A stretch of 64,000 nucleotides of DNA from assembly GCA_963675135.1 (NCBI GenBank), contig OY776124.1, positions 10,554,677-10,618,676 on the forward strand. Reading direction: 5' to 3'. Origin of the DNA: Galeopsis tetrahit. Lineage: Eukaryota; Streptophyta; Magnoliopsida; Lamiales; Lamiaceae. Shown here one piece after another: positions 31,380 to 43,460 of this stretch; positions within the stretch are counted from its first letter, which is position 1, and every line of letters starts with the position of its first letter. Below the pieces are notes generated by a model that ran no database searches, was not told the origin of the DNA, and saw nothing but the letters and a program-made list of their open reading frames with translations. The position numbers and the translations under genes are program-made.

Positions 31380-32212
31380 AGAAGAACCATTCTTTGTCAT
31401 CTGACTTTATAACAGACAGTGCTGCTAGACAAATACACATTTGCTTGTGCAAAAGAAAACTGATGGGCATAACGAATCTATCTTATTAACATTACTTCGG
31501 CTATATTTAGGAATCCGTGATTAGTTGGTCAGACTATAGAAAAAAAATGTTTAGGGCGTATAGTATAAATACGTATTTCTTAAATTTTTCATTGTGTAGC
31601 TATCAAAAAAAAAAAAAATTCATTGTGTAAACGTATTTCTTAAATTTTGTGTCCATGAACGAAATATATATTTAATATTCATATTTAAACATGTATAAAA
31701 TCGAAACTTTAAAACTTTCGATTGTATCTTGTTTACATTGTTCAATTCATCGAGAATCTTGGGAGAGTGAAGGATAATTCATTGAGAGTCTTGGGAGAGT
31801 GAAGGATAATGTGATGAAAAAACAGATTTTTTGAAAGAGTTGGAAGAGTGAAGGCTAGGATAATGTGATGAAAAAATAGATTTTTTTAAAAAGTGATGGA
31901 TAGGATAAACAAGGAGAAGGAGATCTATGAAATGTGTTTTACTGTTGTAATATCTTTTAATTGAATGATAATTTAAAAAAATTGGTTGAGAAGAAGAAGA
32001 TTGCTAATTAAATCGATGATTAATTTTAAAATTATCAAAATAGAAAAAATATGGTATGTTTATAAATTTGTATGATCTTTTTTAAAATATTATTGGGATG
32101 TTTTAGTAAATTAATAAAAAAAATATCATAAAAATTAAAAAAATAATTTAATTGTAAAGTGCAATCGTCGTAACAATGTTAGATGACATGTCAAATTTTC
32201 ATTGACGCTTAT
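31380..32212. other. 3' flank of the DUF506 paralogue
   Basis: 31690-32212 duplicates 15240-15665. It contains local reiterations of AGAGTCTTGGGAGAGTGAAG near 31755-31860. It ends at the empty site corresponding to the retroposon at 15683. Confidence 0.6.
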
Positions 32213-32764
32213 GTAAAACAGGGCAAACTCTCCTCACGGTAGAAAAATCCTTTTTAAATGGAGTGTTCAAAATATAATAGTTTTTTATATTTATATTTGC
32301 CTTTTTAATGAATTTAACTTAAAATATGGAAATTAAAAAAAAAGCCTCACTGTAAAAAAATCCTTTTTAAATGGAGTGTTCAAAATATAATAGTTTTTTA
32401 TATTTATATTAGCCTTTTTAATGAATTTAACTTAAAATATGGAAATTAAAAAAAAAGACGTGTATGTATTTAGAAGCGCGTCTCATAGATGCGCCTCTAA
32501 CCATTGACTTTTATCTCCTCTCTTCTTTTATTTATCTAAAATTTCTATTCGCTCTCTCTTTTTTTTTTTTTCGACTTTTCTTCTTTATTCCTAATTTCTC
32601 TCCATTTGGTTATGTAATTTATAAAAATTTGAACTTAAAAATAAATATAGAAAATAAAGAAATAAAATATCTTAATATAGAAAACTCTACTCTTCATGTG
32701 ACATACTTGTTTTTTTTTTTTGAAACGGTAAAGGTATATTTCACTCGAGTACAAGGGGTACTCA
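32213..32764. repeat. Hairpin-repeat block (hairpin 32464-32500)
   Basis: TTTAAATGGAGTGTTCAAAATATAATAG occurs twice in tandem (about 32250-32370 and 32360-32455). Then come TATTTAGAAGCGCGTCTCAT and AGATGCGCCTCTAACC, and the CT-rich segment. It matches 16498-16733 and 13018-13200. Confidence 0.65.
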
Positions 32765-34024
32765 AGTGTATATTATCGACCAAGAGTTGTCTAAAATTTT
32801 GATTTTAAAAAAATACATTTTTTACACTGATTTATCGACGAGAAACACTCTTTTCGACAAACTAGTGTCGACACGAGTGTTTTTCGTCGATAAATCAGTG
32901 TCAAAAATGTTTTTTTTTAAATCTAATTTTTTTTTTTTCTCTAGGGTGGACCAACAACGGATTAGGATTAGGATTAAGTTTAGGGTTGAAAAGTAGAGGG
33001 AATTCTATTTATTATGACCATTTTAATATAAAGATAGCGGATTAGGATTATGTTTAAGGTTGAAAAGTAGAGGGGATTCTATTTATCACGACCATTTTAA
33101 TATAAGGATAGTGTAAATATTTTACATAATTATTAAATTAATAAATAAGGAAAGGGAGTATACTTAACAAAGCTGGAGGAGTATATAGCCGGGGCCTTTT
33201 AAATGGCATGGAAACTTCATGTAAATGGCTGCCATTATTTCTAAATGGACCTGGGCCTAAGATTAGCTACTAAAAATCATTTTTCACTTATTAATCCCAA
33301 TGGGCCTCTTTGCTTTTTGGCCTTCTTCAAACTAATTACATCTTCCCATTCTTGCACAAGAATATGACCCTTTTTACTTGGACAAGTTGCCTTGGGCTTC
33401 TTAATGGGCTTTCCATCCAATAAAGTGTGTTGCCTTAAATGGGCCGAAAATGTAAGTCGATTTTCCTTTCTTTTCGAATTATTCTGTTGATTGACTTCAC
33501 AAAATTATCGAGACGTGTTTTGCTTCAAAATTACTCATTTTTCTTATTAAAAAAAAAAAGCAAACCACCCACTTTCTCCAAATCAAGTGCAGTTCAATTT
33601 AATGTAAATAATGCAAGAAATCCTATAAAATTGAGCGAATTAAACACATGAATTTCGAGCAATTTTCACACCATCAACCCCCAAACTTAAAGTGTTGCTC
33701 GTCCCCGAGCAACGAAAGAAAAATAGTATATGTGGGAGAATTGCGAAGGAATTCATTCGAGCCCAAATAGAACAAGTGATTGTCATGTTTCTCAATCTAA
33801 TCAAGTTTTGAGGTAGAGAAATCAATAAACAAGTTCACAAGTTATGCTCCAATCAATGCAAGATTAAGTGCTTAATTCACAATTTCATCAATCAAAGTGT
33901 ATATCAAGAAAGTGTATGCTTTCAACATCAAATCATACAAGTGCACTACTATATCACATTACACATGCTTAATAATACCAATTTTAAAATCAATGCAAAT
34001 GTGTCATGAGCAACCCTAGGACAA

Positions 34025-34950
34025 TTAATTCAAGTGCATGACATATTAGTCACGGGTGATGAATCCCTTGATTGTTAATACCATCATTTCTGATCTACAC
34101 AAACACTTCTCTCTAAAACACTTGAGTGAGCTCAACTATTTTCTTGGTCTTGAGGCCAAGGTCACTACTTCTTCCATAACTTTCACACAATCAATATATA
34201 TCTGAGATCTTCTTGATAAAGCCCATTTTCTCAATTGTATACCATGTCCTACTCCCTCATGTCCAAGTTTAAAACTCTCTACCCTTGATAGTGCTCCTTT
34301 TGACAATCCCACACTATATAGAAGCACTGTTGGTGCCTTACAGTACCTCCTTCTAACTCGCCCAGAAATTGCTTTTAGTGTAAATAAACTAAGCCAATTT
34401 CTTCAAGCTCCTACTATACGCCATTGGCAGGCCTGTAAACGAGTACTTCAGTATCTCAAAGGCACCACTCAGCAAGGCATTTCCTTTGTTCCTGTTTCTA
34501 AATTCCAATTAGAGGGTTTTGCGGATGCAGATTTTGCGTCCTCTCTGGATGATCGGCGTAGTACCAGCGGGTACTGTGTCTCTCTTGGTCCTATTTTGTT
34601 GGCTTGGTGTTCCAAAAAGCAATCAGTTGTTGTTCGTAGGAGCACTGAAGCGGAGTATCGTGCTCTAGCATTGGCTACTACTGAATTTATTTGGATTGCC
34701 TCATTGCTTAAAGAACTTCATCTTCCGCTGCTCCAACCATCTATACTCTGGTGTGACAATTTGGGGGCCATTACTCTTGCTTAGCTTTAGTCCAGCATTT
34801 CACTCACGCATGAAACATGTAGAGATTGACGTTCATTTTCTTCGGGAGAAGGTGGATGCTCGGGCCCTTGATGTTCGTTTTGTTCCCTCTGAAAGTCAGG
34901 TAGCAGATATGTTGACAAAACTTTTGTCAACCTCCAGATTTCAGCTTCTG
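34025..34950 (+). pseudogene. Ty1/copia reverse transcriptase tail and RNase H fragment (copy C)
   Basis: Same fragment as in copy B, with the same in-frame stop before DLL (near 34204) and the same TAG after GAITLA. It was therefore already dead before the duplication. It retains FADADFASSLDDRRSTSGYC, SSTEAEY in the variant RSTEAEY, and SRMKHVEIDVHFLREKVD. Confidence 0.9.
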
Positions 34951-34996
34951 CGTGATCGCCTACTCTCTTCTTCAAACTCACGTCCGGACTGGGGCA

Positions 34997-35232
34997 TGTT
35001 AGATATATCACACACATGCGTACAAATGTGCATGCTAGGCATAATATATATATGTAGATACAGTCCAGGTTCAATGCATCTGATAGAAAGTTAGTAAGTT
35101 GTAACAAACTAATTCTAGAAAGGTCTATGAAAGGCAGCTCAAACAATGTGAGCATATGCCTATAAATATCACACTCTGTATACCAAAACTCTCTTGAATG
35201 AAATATAGCTTTAATCTTCACCTTTCTTAACA
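34997..35232 (+). mobile_element. Copia 3' LTR (copy C)
   Basis: Begins TGTTAGATATATC after GGACTGGGGCA and ends TTCTTAACA. 236 bp, as in copy B. Confidence 0.7.
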
Positions 35233-35784
35233 CGTTCACACCGGCGATAAGGATGCCTACATGGCCAGTGTGTTGGCGAGATACCCGAAAATTCTCCTGG
35301 AACGCACCATCCAGGTATAATCATGTTGGTTTTCTTATTTCTATTCTGTTTTTTGTATTGGTAGTTTCAGAATATAATTGGTTATTTTTATAGTTTTGGG
35401 AGATTGATTTAATGGTAAAGGATCCAATTGATTTTTGTGATGTTGTGGTTTGAACTCCATCTGAACTGGTCTCACTTTCATAGTTGTTAAGTTTATACGG
35501 ACTTCGATCTGCTGGGAAGATGATACTATTAGCTGGAGTAGATTCTGATGCTGAGTTAGTATGAGATGCGTTTGCTATGTTTTGATTTTGTTAGCTGCAT
35601 CATATTTTCAAGACTATGTCGTAATGGGGTGGAGGGCATATGACTTGGTTAATTTAAACCAGGTTAAGTTACCTACTTGCTTCCAATGGTACTCAAAGGA
35701 TCAATCAACACTCCGATCCTTTGTTTGCCTTTGTAATTGAGGTGGTGTTTTTTGGTGATCTTGTGTGAAATATTGCATATATGT

Positions 35785-36710
35785 TGTAAGCACATTAAAA
35801 TTGCACCCAATTAAATGGCTACACGTGGACAAATACATATTGAATCGAATTAATTTACTATTTTAATTTTGAGAATATAATTAAATTAATTCTCGAGTTA
35901 AATAGTTAAATTAGTGATATTTAATATACACGGTACAAGCCGGATAAATTATACGAGTATCGAAATACTCGTAATTGGTAAGAATAAATGTGACTTACCA
36001 TATATGGGGAAAATCAAATCACATCTCTTAAAAAAGGGAAGAGAATTAAATTAAAACCAATCAAGCCAATCAAGCCAATCAAATCGACATCAGCCAGTAA
36101 GAAGGCGCCACGTGGCACGGTGAAGAGGGAAAGTGTTCACTCCCTCACCCTATAAATAGGGTCCGCCCTCATTCATTCAAACACACACAAAAAGTATTTC
36201 AAGACTCTAGAATTCTCTGCAGAGATTCAAAGCATTCTTGAGCATTCGAAGGAGCTTCAAAGACGTTCTTCACCCAAAATCATCTGAAAGCGACGTTCGA
36301 TCCAAGATCAAGGTGTTAAAGCCCCTCGAATCGGCGTTCTTCTCAAAGTGTTCTTCGCAAATCTTCGAAGATTTAAAGGCGTTCTTCGCGGATCCTTGAA
36401 GATTCAAAGACGTTCTTCATTGCATTCGAAGGCGTTCGTCCAAAAGCTCCCCAAATCAGCGTTTAATCCAAAACAAGACGTCAAGTCCTTGGATTAATGT
36501 TACGAACCTCCAAGTTCACTCGCGATCAAGATCGAAGCAAAGATCACTCCTCAAAGACCGTTCAAGTCAAAGTCAACGATCGAAGAGAAGAATCAGAGGA
36601 ATTAAATTAGAGATTGTAAATCCACAAATTTCTCGGTTTAATCCAACAAGAAATAAAATTGTATTTCAAATTCGTGTTTTTTTATTAATTTCACGAAATT
36701 TGTTGTTACA
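35785..36710 (+). mobile_element. Solo LTR, 926 bp, in copy C
   Basis: TGTAAGCACATT...TTGTTGTTACA, flanked by TATGT (35780-35784) and TATGC (36711-36715), a 5-bp TSD with one change. Copy B reads GCATATATGCATTTCAGC without insertion at the same site. It has CCCTATAAATAGGGTCC (TATA) near 36150 and the TTAATCCAAAA...CTTGGATTAA hairpin near 36463. Same LTR family as 16815-18082. Confidence 0.88.
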
Positions 36711-36772
36711 TATGCATTTCAGCTCAATTCACACTCACACCCACACCCACGTTCTTTATAAATAAATTCACT

Positions 36773-37401
36773 GACAGCTCAATTTGCACCCACATTTTTT
36801 TATAAATACACCCACTGACAGAAATTGTATTTGGTCGTCTTCTCCGAGCAGTTTCCGGCCACCCCAGGCCGCGGCCTGACGTTGACGACCTTAATCTTTA
36901 AATATTTTCTATTTCTTTAATAATTATTATGGGTTAAGGTTATTTTATATTACTACATGCAATAATATATATAAAATAGTTGTGTTATTACTACATAAAA
37001 AAATTATATGTTACTACATACTATCGTTTGAATTACTACATTAAATAGGCGTTTGTTACTATATGTAACTTTATCAAATGATCTAATATTTTTTGCATTA
37101 TCCTGCAATAAAACAATATGTATTACAACATGGTTATTGTGTTTACTACATGCAATAAAACAATATGTATTACAAATGATCTAAAAAAACCGCACCCTCA
37201 TCTTCTTCCCATCTTCTAGCCTAATTTTTTTCACTCTCGCCATCTTGAAAAATCGCACCTTCATGTCTTATTCATCCCTCTTATCAGAATTAATTTTCCG
37301 TGCTCTCTTTCTCACCATCCAAAGATATGTCGTCTTCGTCTCTCACATATTAACAATAACTTAGCATTTAAGACCCCGTGAACCACCACTCACTCAATTA
37401 C
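36773..37401. other. Unclassified spacer with repeated TTACTACAT motifs
   Basis: 36950-37165 contains many TTACTACAT and CAATAAAACAATATGTATTACA repeats. A GC-rich stretch (36835-36890) has no recognised coding frame. No gene is supported. Confidence 0.4.
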
Positions 37402-37690
37402 TCCCTCCGTCTCGTAGGAACTTGCACACTTAGGATGACATATAATTTAAGAAATGGATAAGAAAATGTGTAATGAGTGATGTTTTGAGGGGTAGTTTTG
37501 TAAAGTTTTATGAATAAAGTAAAGTAAAAGTAGATTGAGTGTGGAAAAGTAGGATGACATATAATTTAAGAAATGAATAAGAGTATATTTTGAGGGTGGG
37601 GGTTATGAAGATAATTTTTTATGGGGTGTGCAAATTGGTATGGGACATTCATTTATAGAAAGTGTGCAAATTCCTGTGGAACGGAGGGAG
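37402..37690. mobile_element. Stowaway MITE, 289 bp
   Basis: CTCCCTCCGTCTCGTAGGAA and TTCCTGTGGAACGGAGGGAG inverted ends flanked by TA on both sides. Internally related to the fragment at 40966-41165. Confidence 0.92.
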
Positions 37691-38139
37691 TAACATTTAA
37701 GACCCTATGAAACTAATGTAAAGCAAAAAATCCCATTAATTCTAAATTTTAAATTCTAAGTTTAGAAGTCGATTTAATTCTAAATTTTAAATTCTTTGCA
37801 TAAATTTATCACTCATTTACATATAAAAATAATAATTTAGAAGTCGATTTAATTCTAAATTTTAAATTCTTTGCATAAATTTATCACTCATTTACATATA
37901 AAAAAATTATATTAATTTGTTTTAGAATAATTAATTAAATGAAAATCTATATACATAATAAATAATAATGTATTTTTATATGTTTATTTATCATTTTAAA
38001 TATAAATATCTATTTAACTCTAAATTTTAATTAGTTGGCACAAATTTGTCACTCAATTACTTATAAAATAATTAAAATTTTATATTAATTTATTTTACCA
38101 CAATTAACTAATTAATATAATTTTTATTTTAAATTCTTG
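37691..38139. other. AT-rich spacer with a 75-bp tandem duplication
   Basis: TTTAGAAGTCGATTTAATTC, AAATTCTTTGCATAAATTTA and TCACTCATTTACATATAAAA occur twice, 75 bp apart (from about 37762 and 37837). This could be the 5' part of the Helitron that follows, but no Helitron 5' end was identified. Confidence 0.45.
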
Positions 38140-38153
38140 TAGAATTAAGGATG

Positions 38154-40960
38154 ACATATGATGAAATCAAGAGTTGTTGTTTGAGAGAAATTGAAAATAT
38201 GTTGTAGACTCTTGATAAGTCTTTGCAAGATTTTGAAGGCATGTCGATGGTAAATTATGATCGAAACTTTTCAACTAGAAATAGTTGATTTTGAATGAAT
38301 TTGTATACAACAATAAGATTTGAAGTTAGAGTACGAGGATTTAATTAGTAAACATTTTGATGAACAACGCGTTGTATATAATCATAGAATAATTAGTTCC
38401 ATTCAGTTCGGTAAGGGTGATGTGTTTTTTGTTTATGGATATGGTGGAACAAGCAAAACTTTTATATGGAAGACTTTGTCTGCGTTTGAGATCTAAATGC
38501 AAGATTGTAAGTAATGTAGCCTGGAGTGGTATAACTTCACTCCTTCCTGGTGGACGTACTGCTCATTCCAAATTTGTCTTTCCAATTGACGTTGATAAAG
38601 ATTCTACATGCAATATTCATCAAGGAAGTTCTCTTGCTGAGTTCTTAATTAAATGTGATCTTATAATATGGGATGAAGCGTTAATGGTGAAGATATATTG
38701 TATTGAGGCTCTCGATATAACTTTGAAGGATATTATGCAGCTCACAACTCCATAGTCATCTGAACTGCCTTTTGGCGATTTTTTTTTATATGAAACACTT
38801 TGTCAACAGGTTTGAGATCTAAGGGTAAGGTTGTAATTAATGTAGTCTCGAGTGGTATAACCTCACTCATTCTTCCTGATGGACTACTGCTCATTTCAGA
38901 TTTTCCATTCCAATTGATGTTGCTGAAGATTCTACATGCAATATTCATCAATGAAGTTCTCTTGCTGAACTCTTGATTAAATGTGATCTTATAATATGGG
39001 ATGAAGAGCCAATGGCGAATAGATATTATATTGAGACTTTCGATACGACCTTGAAGGATATTATGCAGCTCACAGATCCTTTGTCATCTGAACTGCCTTT
39101 TGGCGAAAAAATTGTTGTGTTTAGAGGTGATTTTCGCCAAATATAACCAGCTATTCCAAAAGGAACTGGGCAGGATATCGTTCACGCTACTATCAGTCTA
39201 TCAATTCATCTAATTTGTGGAATGATTGTACTTTTTTGAAACTTACTAAGAACATGAGACTTCAAAACCTGAGATTTGATAAAGTTGTACATGAATTGAA
39301 TTCTTTTTCTAAATTGATAACATATGTTGGAGATGGTATATATGATTAGAAACTGGGTATGGATATGTTGTACAAATTCTTGAGGATATTTTGCTAAAGT
39401 GTGGTCATGATCTGATTTCTACTATTGTTGATAACATTTATCATGATTTTAAAAATATGATGGATAATCATGACTATTTATAAAGTAGAGTTATTTTTGC
39501 ACCCACGTTAGATGTTGTTAGGTCAATAAATGAGCACATGATTAACCTAAATGAAAAGGAATCACTTACTTATTTGAGCTTCGAAAGTTCTTGCAGATCT
39601 AATTTGAATATCGATAATTTAGCTAATATTCACACTCCTAAATTTTTGAATAGGTTGAAGTGTTCTGGTGTACTTGATAATGAATTGAATTTGAAAGTTG
39701 GAACACCGATAATGTTATTGAGAAATATAGATCACTCAATCGGCCTATGCAATGGAACTAGGTTTATGTCTTTTTTTAGTATCTTTCTCTTTTTTTTTTC
39801 CATCGTTTAAAATTTTGCATTTGTTTTATTTATAAATTTATAATAAAATATTTTTTTCTATTGGTAGATTGGTTATAACCAGGTTGGGTGATAATGTTCT
39901 TGAAGCTAAGGTTCTAGGTGGAAGTAGTTGTGGACAACTGATACTGATACCGTGACTTACATTGACACATTCTAATCCTAGATTGCAATTCAAGTTTCAA
40001 CGTAGACAGTTTCCGTTGATTGTGTCATATGTTATGACTATTAATAAAAGTCAGAGGTAATCGTTTTCTAATGTAGGTGTTTTTTTGAAAAAAATTGTAT
40101 TTAGTCGTGGTCAATTATATGTGGTCAGTGGCGGAGGCAGCTAGGGATAAGGGGGTACAACTGTACCCCCAAATCCCAATTTTTTATTTATTTTTTAAAT
40201 TTTAGGCATAAAATAAAAATCGTTTAATGTTTTTTTTTTGCAAACATGTGTCTTCATTTCTCAACTGATCAATTCAAATTATAAAGGCCCAACAAAAACC
40301 AGTAAAAAGAAAGGCAAAAATATAGGTTACATTCAACTTTCTAACCGAATTCAATAGTTCAATTATCCTCCATTTCAATTACGCTTTGTTTCTTTTTGTC
40401 ATTTTCCATTCTCGGCTAATACTAAAAAGTACTCAAACTAATTATTTAATTTATATTTTATTTAATTAATACATTTATTCATACTTATAATTTATTTGAT
40501 TATTTTTTTTAATTTATTTAGGTTTATAACTTATAAGTTATGAATTAGAGTTTGTATTAGAATTGTTAATTTATTACATTATCTTAAATTAATCTAATTG
40601 AAATAGATAGATAGTGCTTTGAAACTTTGAAATTTGATATATATATTTTTTTTAATTGTAGAATTATATTTTCTAATTTGTTATCTTATAATTGCTAATT
40701 TACTATCTAATTTAATTAAAAAATAATGAAAAATAAACTTATGACGAAGATAAACGTATATCAAAGAAATTCAAGACAATAAAAAAATAACCCGATCTTC
40801 AAGAATTTTTGTACCCCCAAATTTCAAATTCTGGATCTGCCATTGTATGTGGTTGTATCTAGAATAACAAATCGTAGTGGTTTGAAGATCCTATTATGTT
40901 ACGACAACAGCCGTGATTGTAATATCACAAAAAACATAGTGTTTCATGAAGTTTTTAGGA
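38154..40960 (+). pseudogene. Helitron PIF1-like helicase remnant with internal duplication
   Basis: Frames broken by many stops and shifts read EIKSCCLREIEN, DVFFVYGYGGTSKTFIWKTL (Walker A, with the usual GTGKT glycine replaced by Ser), TSLLPGGRTAHSKFVFPIDV, DSTCNIHQGSSLAEFL, CDLIIWDEA (Walker B), VVFRGDFRQI, LTKNMRL, PIMLLRNID, and after an AT-rich gap ITRLGDNVLEAKVL and FPLIVSYVMTINKSQ. This is the domain order of the helicase half of RepHel. A ~320-bp part spanning Walker A to Walker B is present twice in tandem (about 38470-38785 and 38800-39110). The rolling-circle initiator part was not found. Non-functional. Confidence 0.85.
40126..40845. mobile_element. Non-autonomous hAT element, 720 bp, nested in the Helitron
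   Basis: TSD TATGTGGT at 40118-40125 and 40846-40853. Ends are CAGTGGCGGAGGCAGC, and CAATGGCAGATCCAG as the reverse complement of the right. This matches the widespread plant hAT end CAGTGGCGGA. Subterminal GTACCCCCAAAT lies at both sides. Excision of one TSD copy restores the helicase reading GQLYVVVSR. Non-coding. Confidence 0.9.
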
Positions 40961-40965
40961 ATGTA

Positions 40966-41165
40966 CTCCCTCCGTTCCATAGGAACTTGCACACCTGGGG
41001 ATGTTTTGAGGGGTAATTTTGTAATGTTTTATGAATAAAGTAAAGTAAAAAGCAGATTAAGTGTGGAAAAGTAATGACATATGGGTAAATAAAAGTATAT
41101 TTTGAGGGTGGGGGTTATGAAGATATTTCCTTTTATGAGATGTCCAAATTGGTATGGAACATCCA
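40966..41165. mobile_element. Right-truncated Stowaway MITE nested in the Helitron
   Basis: Starts with TA then CTCCCTCCGTTCCATAGGAA and runs parallel to 37402-37690 (TAAAGTAAAG, AGGGTGGGGGTTATGAAGAT). It ends at GGAACATCCATTTTT without the complementary terminus. Confidence 0.75.
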
Positions 41166-41646
41166 TTTTTAAATAATTGGATTTTTAAGTTTTATAATTT
41201 ATTTTTTATTCAATTACTATTGATTTTAGATTATTTCATCATTTAATTGAATGTAATTTATGTCACAAAAATTATTGTAATATTTTTAACATTTTATAGT
41301 TATTTAATCATTTTGTCGTATCATAATATACATATTTTAAATATTAGATATTAATTTTATATATTTTTATGTTAAGTTTAAATTTATATAGTATAAGACA
41401 ACAATTTAACTAGATTTTAAGATTAATAATTTAATTAAAAAATATATTGGCAATATCTTACCATTTTTTATTTTATTATTTTTTTAAATTTGATATAGTA
41501 TAATAAATATTAGTTAACAATAATTATTTTTTTATTTATAATAATATATATATATATATTTATTAATATAAGTTAGTGGTATTATTATAAAATGGATACA
41601 CACTATAAATAAAATTTAAAATGTTAAAACATTTTTAACATTTTAG

Positions 41647-41675
41647 GCTGTGCGTCAGCACGGGTGCCCTACTAG
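41647..41675 (+). terminator. Helitron 3' terminal hairpin and CTAG end
   Basis: GCTGTGCGTCAGCACGGGTG then CCCTACTAG. The stem is CTGTGC/GCACGG with a short loop, and the end is CTAG before T. In Helitrons this hairpin marks the rolling-circle stop. Confidence 0.75.
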
Positions 41676-42042
41676 TTGACTTAATAAGTCAATATTTCTA
41701 GCCCAGTTAACTTAATTTATTAATATTACATATATGCAATATTGCATATAAAATTTTGTGTACTTTTATATTTTCTATGAGGAATTTGTTTACCATCATT
41801 AGTTTGGGTTTCTTGTTTGCCAGCTTTGAAAAGTCTTGAAGTTATGTTTTAAGTATATATGTAGTTTGAATTGCCCAATGAAGCTGTTATGTTCCCTTCT
41901 TGTAATTTCATTGTCCGAATGCTTTCTGGATATTTTTCTCCATACAAAGGATAATTAAATTAGAAATTAAATTGAGCTCAGAATATATATTTTTTCTAGC
42001 TCTCTTATTTCATACAAGACAATTTAACAGAAATACAGGTTA
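41676..42042. other. Spacer without recognised features
   Basis: AT-rich sequence between the Helitron and the CACTA-like element. No gene or repeat structure that I can support. Confidence 0.4.
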
Positions 42043-43164
42043 TACTACAACAAAATGCACTTTTCGTAACAAAAAAATTGGTTACAAAAAGTCAATTTTT
42101 GGTTACAAAAACCTTTTGTAACGAAACATTTTGTTACAAAAGTTGGTCTTGTAAAGCTCGTTGTAAAAAGTTCTTGTAACGAAAAAAATTCAATTTCGTT
42201 ACCAATACAATTGTAACGACACCTTTTTTAGTTACAAAAACCTTAATAGTAGTAACAAAAATTTTGTTACAAATTATTGTAAAATTTATTCAAATATCAA
42301 TTTCGTTACAAATAAGTTGTAATACTAAAATATTTATTTATTACTAATATTTTGTACTTATCATTTACAAACTTATTTCATTTAAAAAATAAATAATTAA
42401 TAGAACTCAAATACTTTATTTAATGAAAACTTTAAAAACATAAGAGTCATACTGTAATGATTTTACTTCTAGAAAATGATAATTCTTCAAATGGACTACA
42501 TCAACAATGTTAACATACACTCTAAAAAAAACTATCATGTCATCTAATCTAGATCCTGAAACAAAATGTCTAAAAACGCTCTAAACAATTATAGGAAAAT
42601 GTATTTCGACATTTCAACGTGTCTAATAGCTAGCATAAAGAACCATATACTTGATCAAAGTCTTGATTAGTCTTCTTGACTACGATCAAAGTGAAACTTC
42701 GTTGTCCTACAAAAAACACAACAATGTACACAAATTTAAGTTTACTACATAGATAAAAAAAAAAAAAAGATATCCAGCATTAAAGAAAGAAAACAACCTC
42801 CTATTACTAAATACAACCAATCAAAACTAAGAGGATTCAAGTATGTATCTCAAATCACCTCTCATCAATTGAAAACTGAGCAGCATACCATACAAAACAC
42901 TTATAAGAATCACAAATCAACACTCAAACATAGGCACATTAAAAGTTAAGCCAAATTCAAAACCCATAAAAATTAGGAAATTAATGCAGTCTTTTAGAAA
43001 ATTATAATTCCAACCCTAAACAAAACCAAGCAAAATAATCAATACTGCACAATTTTATTATGTCTTTAAACAAAGCAAATGAATCTAAATAAACAGGTAG
43101 CCTTAATAAGTCATCTAAAGGGAAAAGTGCAAAAAAAAAAAAAAAAAGAGTCAAAGTAATTGAC

Positions 43165-43460
43165 TAGTATGTACCTGACAATGTCTAGGATAACTTTTGT
43201 GTGAACTTTTTGCGTTGCTATCTCTTCATCATGCTTTTGGCTGCTCTTCGTTAAGCTTGATTTGTTCTTGTTGAGACTTTATAAGGGAAATAGCATCTTG
43301 ACAATAACCTTTCTAAAGAAGGTTCATGAGATTTTGCAGCTCTTACTTCACCTAACATTCCACGTAGTTCATTACCTATGTTAATATCATAATTCTCTTC
43401 ATCTATTAAATCTAACTCAACGTCTTCAATAGAAACATTATTGACAGTATCTGATCAAAG
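43165..43460 (-). pseudogene. Exon remnant inside the CACTA-like element
   Basis: On the minus strand an open stretch reads DTVNNVSIEDVELDLIDEEN, then YDINIGNELRGMLGEVRAAK. After a frameshift it continues QDAISLIKSQQEQIKLNEEQ and stops. The acidic and coiled-coil-like character and the position near an element end recall the C-terminal exons of plant En/Spm-type accessory proteins. This is inference without a firm family match. Confidence 0.35.

Larger units (their letters stand above)
32765..36772. repeat. Copy C of the 3.1-kb segmental duplication, with solo LTR inserted
   Basis: Matches copy B (25331-28407) from AGTGTATATTATCGACC to CATTTCAGCTCAATTCACAC and AAATTCACT. Net length without the LTR and one TSD is about 3.08 kb, as in B. 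The left breakpoint falls at the loop/right-arm junction of hairpin 1 of the MULE-like element. Confidence 0.93.
38140..41675 (+). mobile_element. Dead Helitron with recognisable 3' terminus
   Basis: Contains a degraded Helitron helicase and ends with a hairpin (CTGTGC GTCA GCACGG) followed by GTGCCCTACTAG and a T, the CTAG|T form of plant Helitron 3' ends. The 5' end (TC) could not be placed, and 38140 is simply where helicase homology begins. A hAT element (40126-40845) and a truncated Stowaway (40966-41165) are nested in it. Confidence 0.8.
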
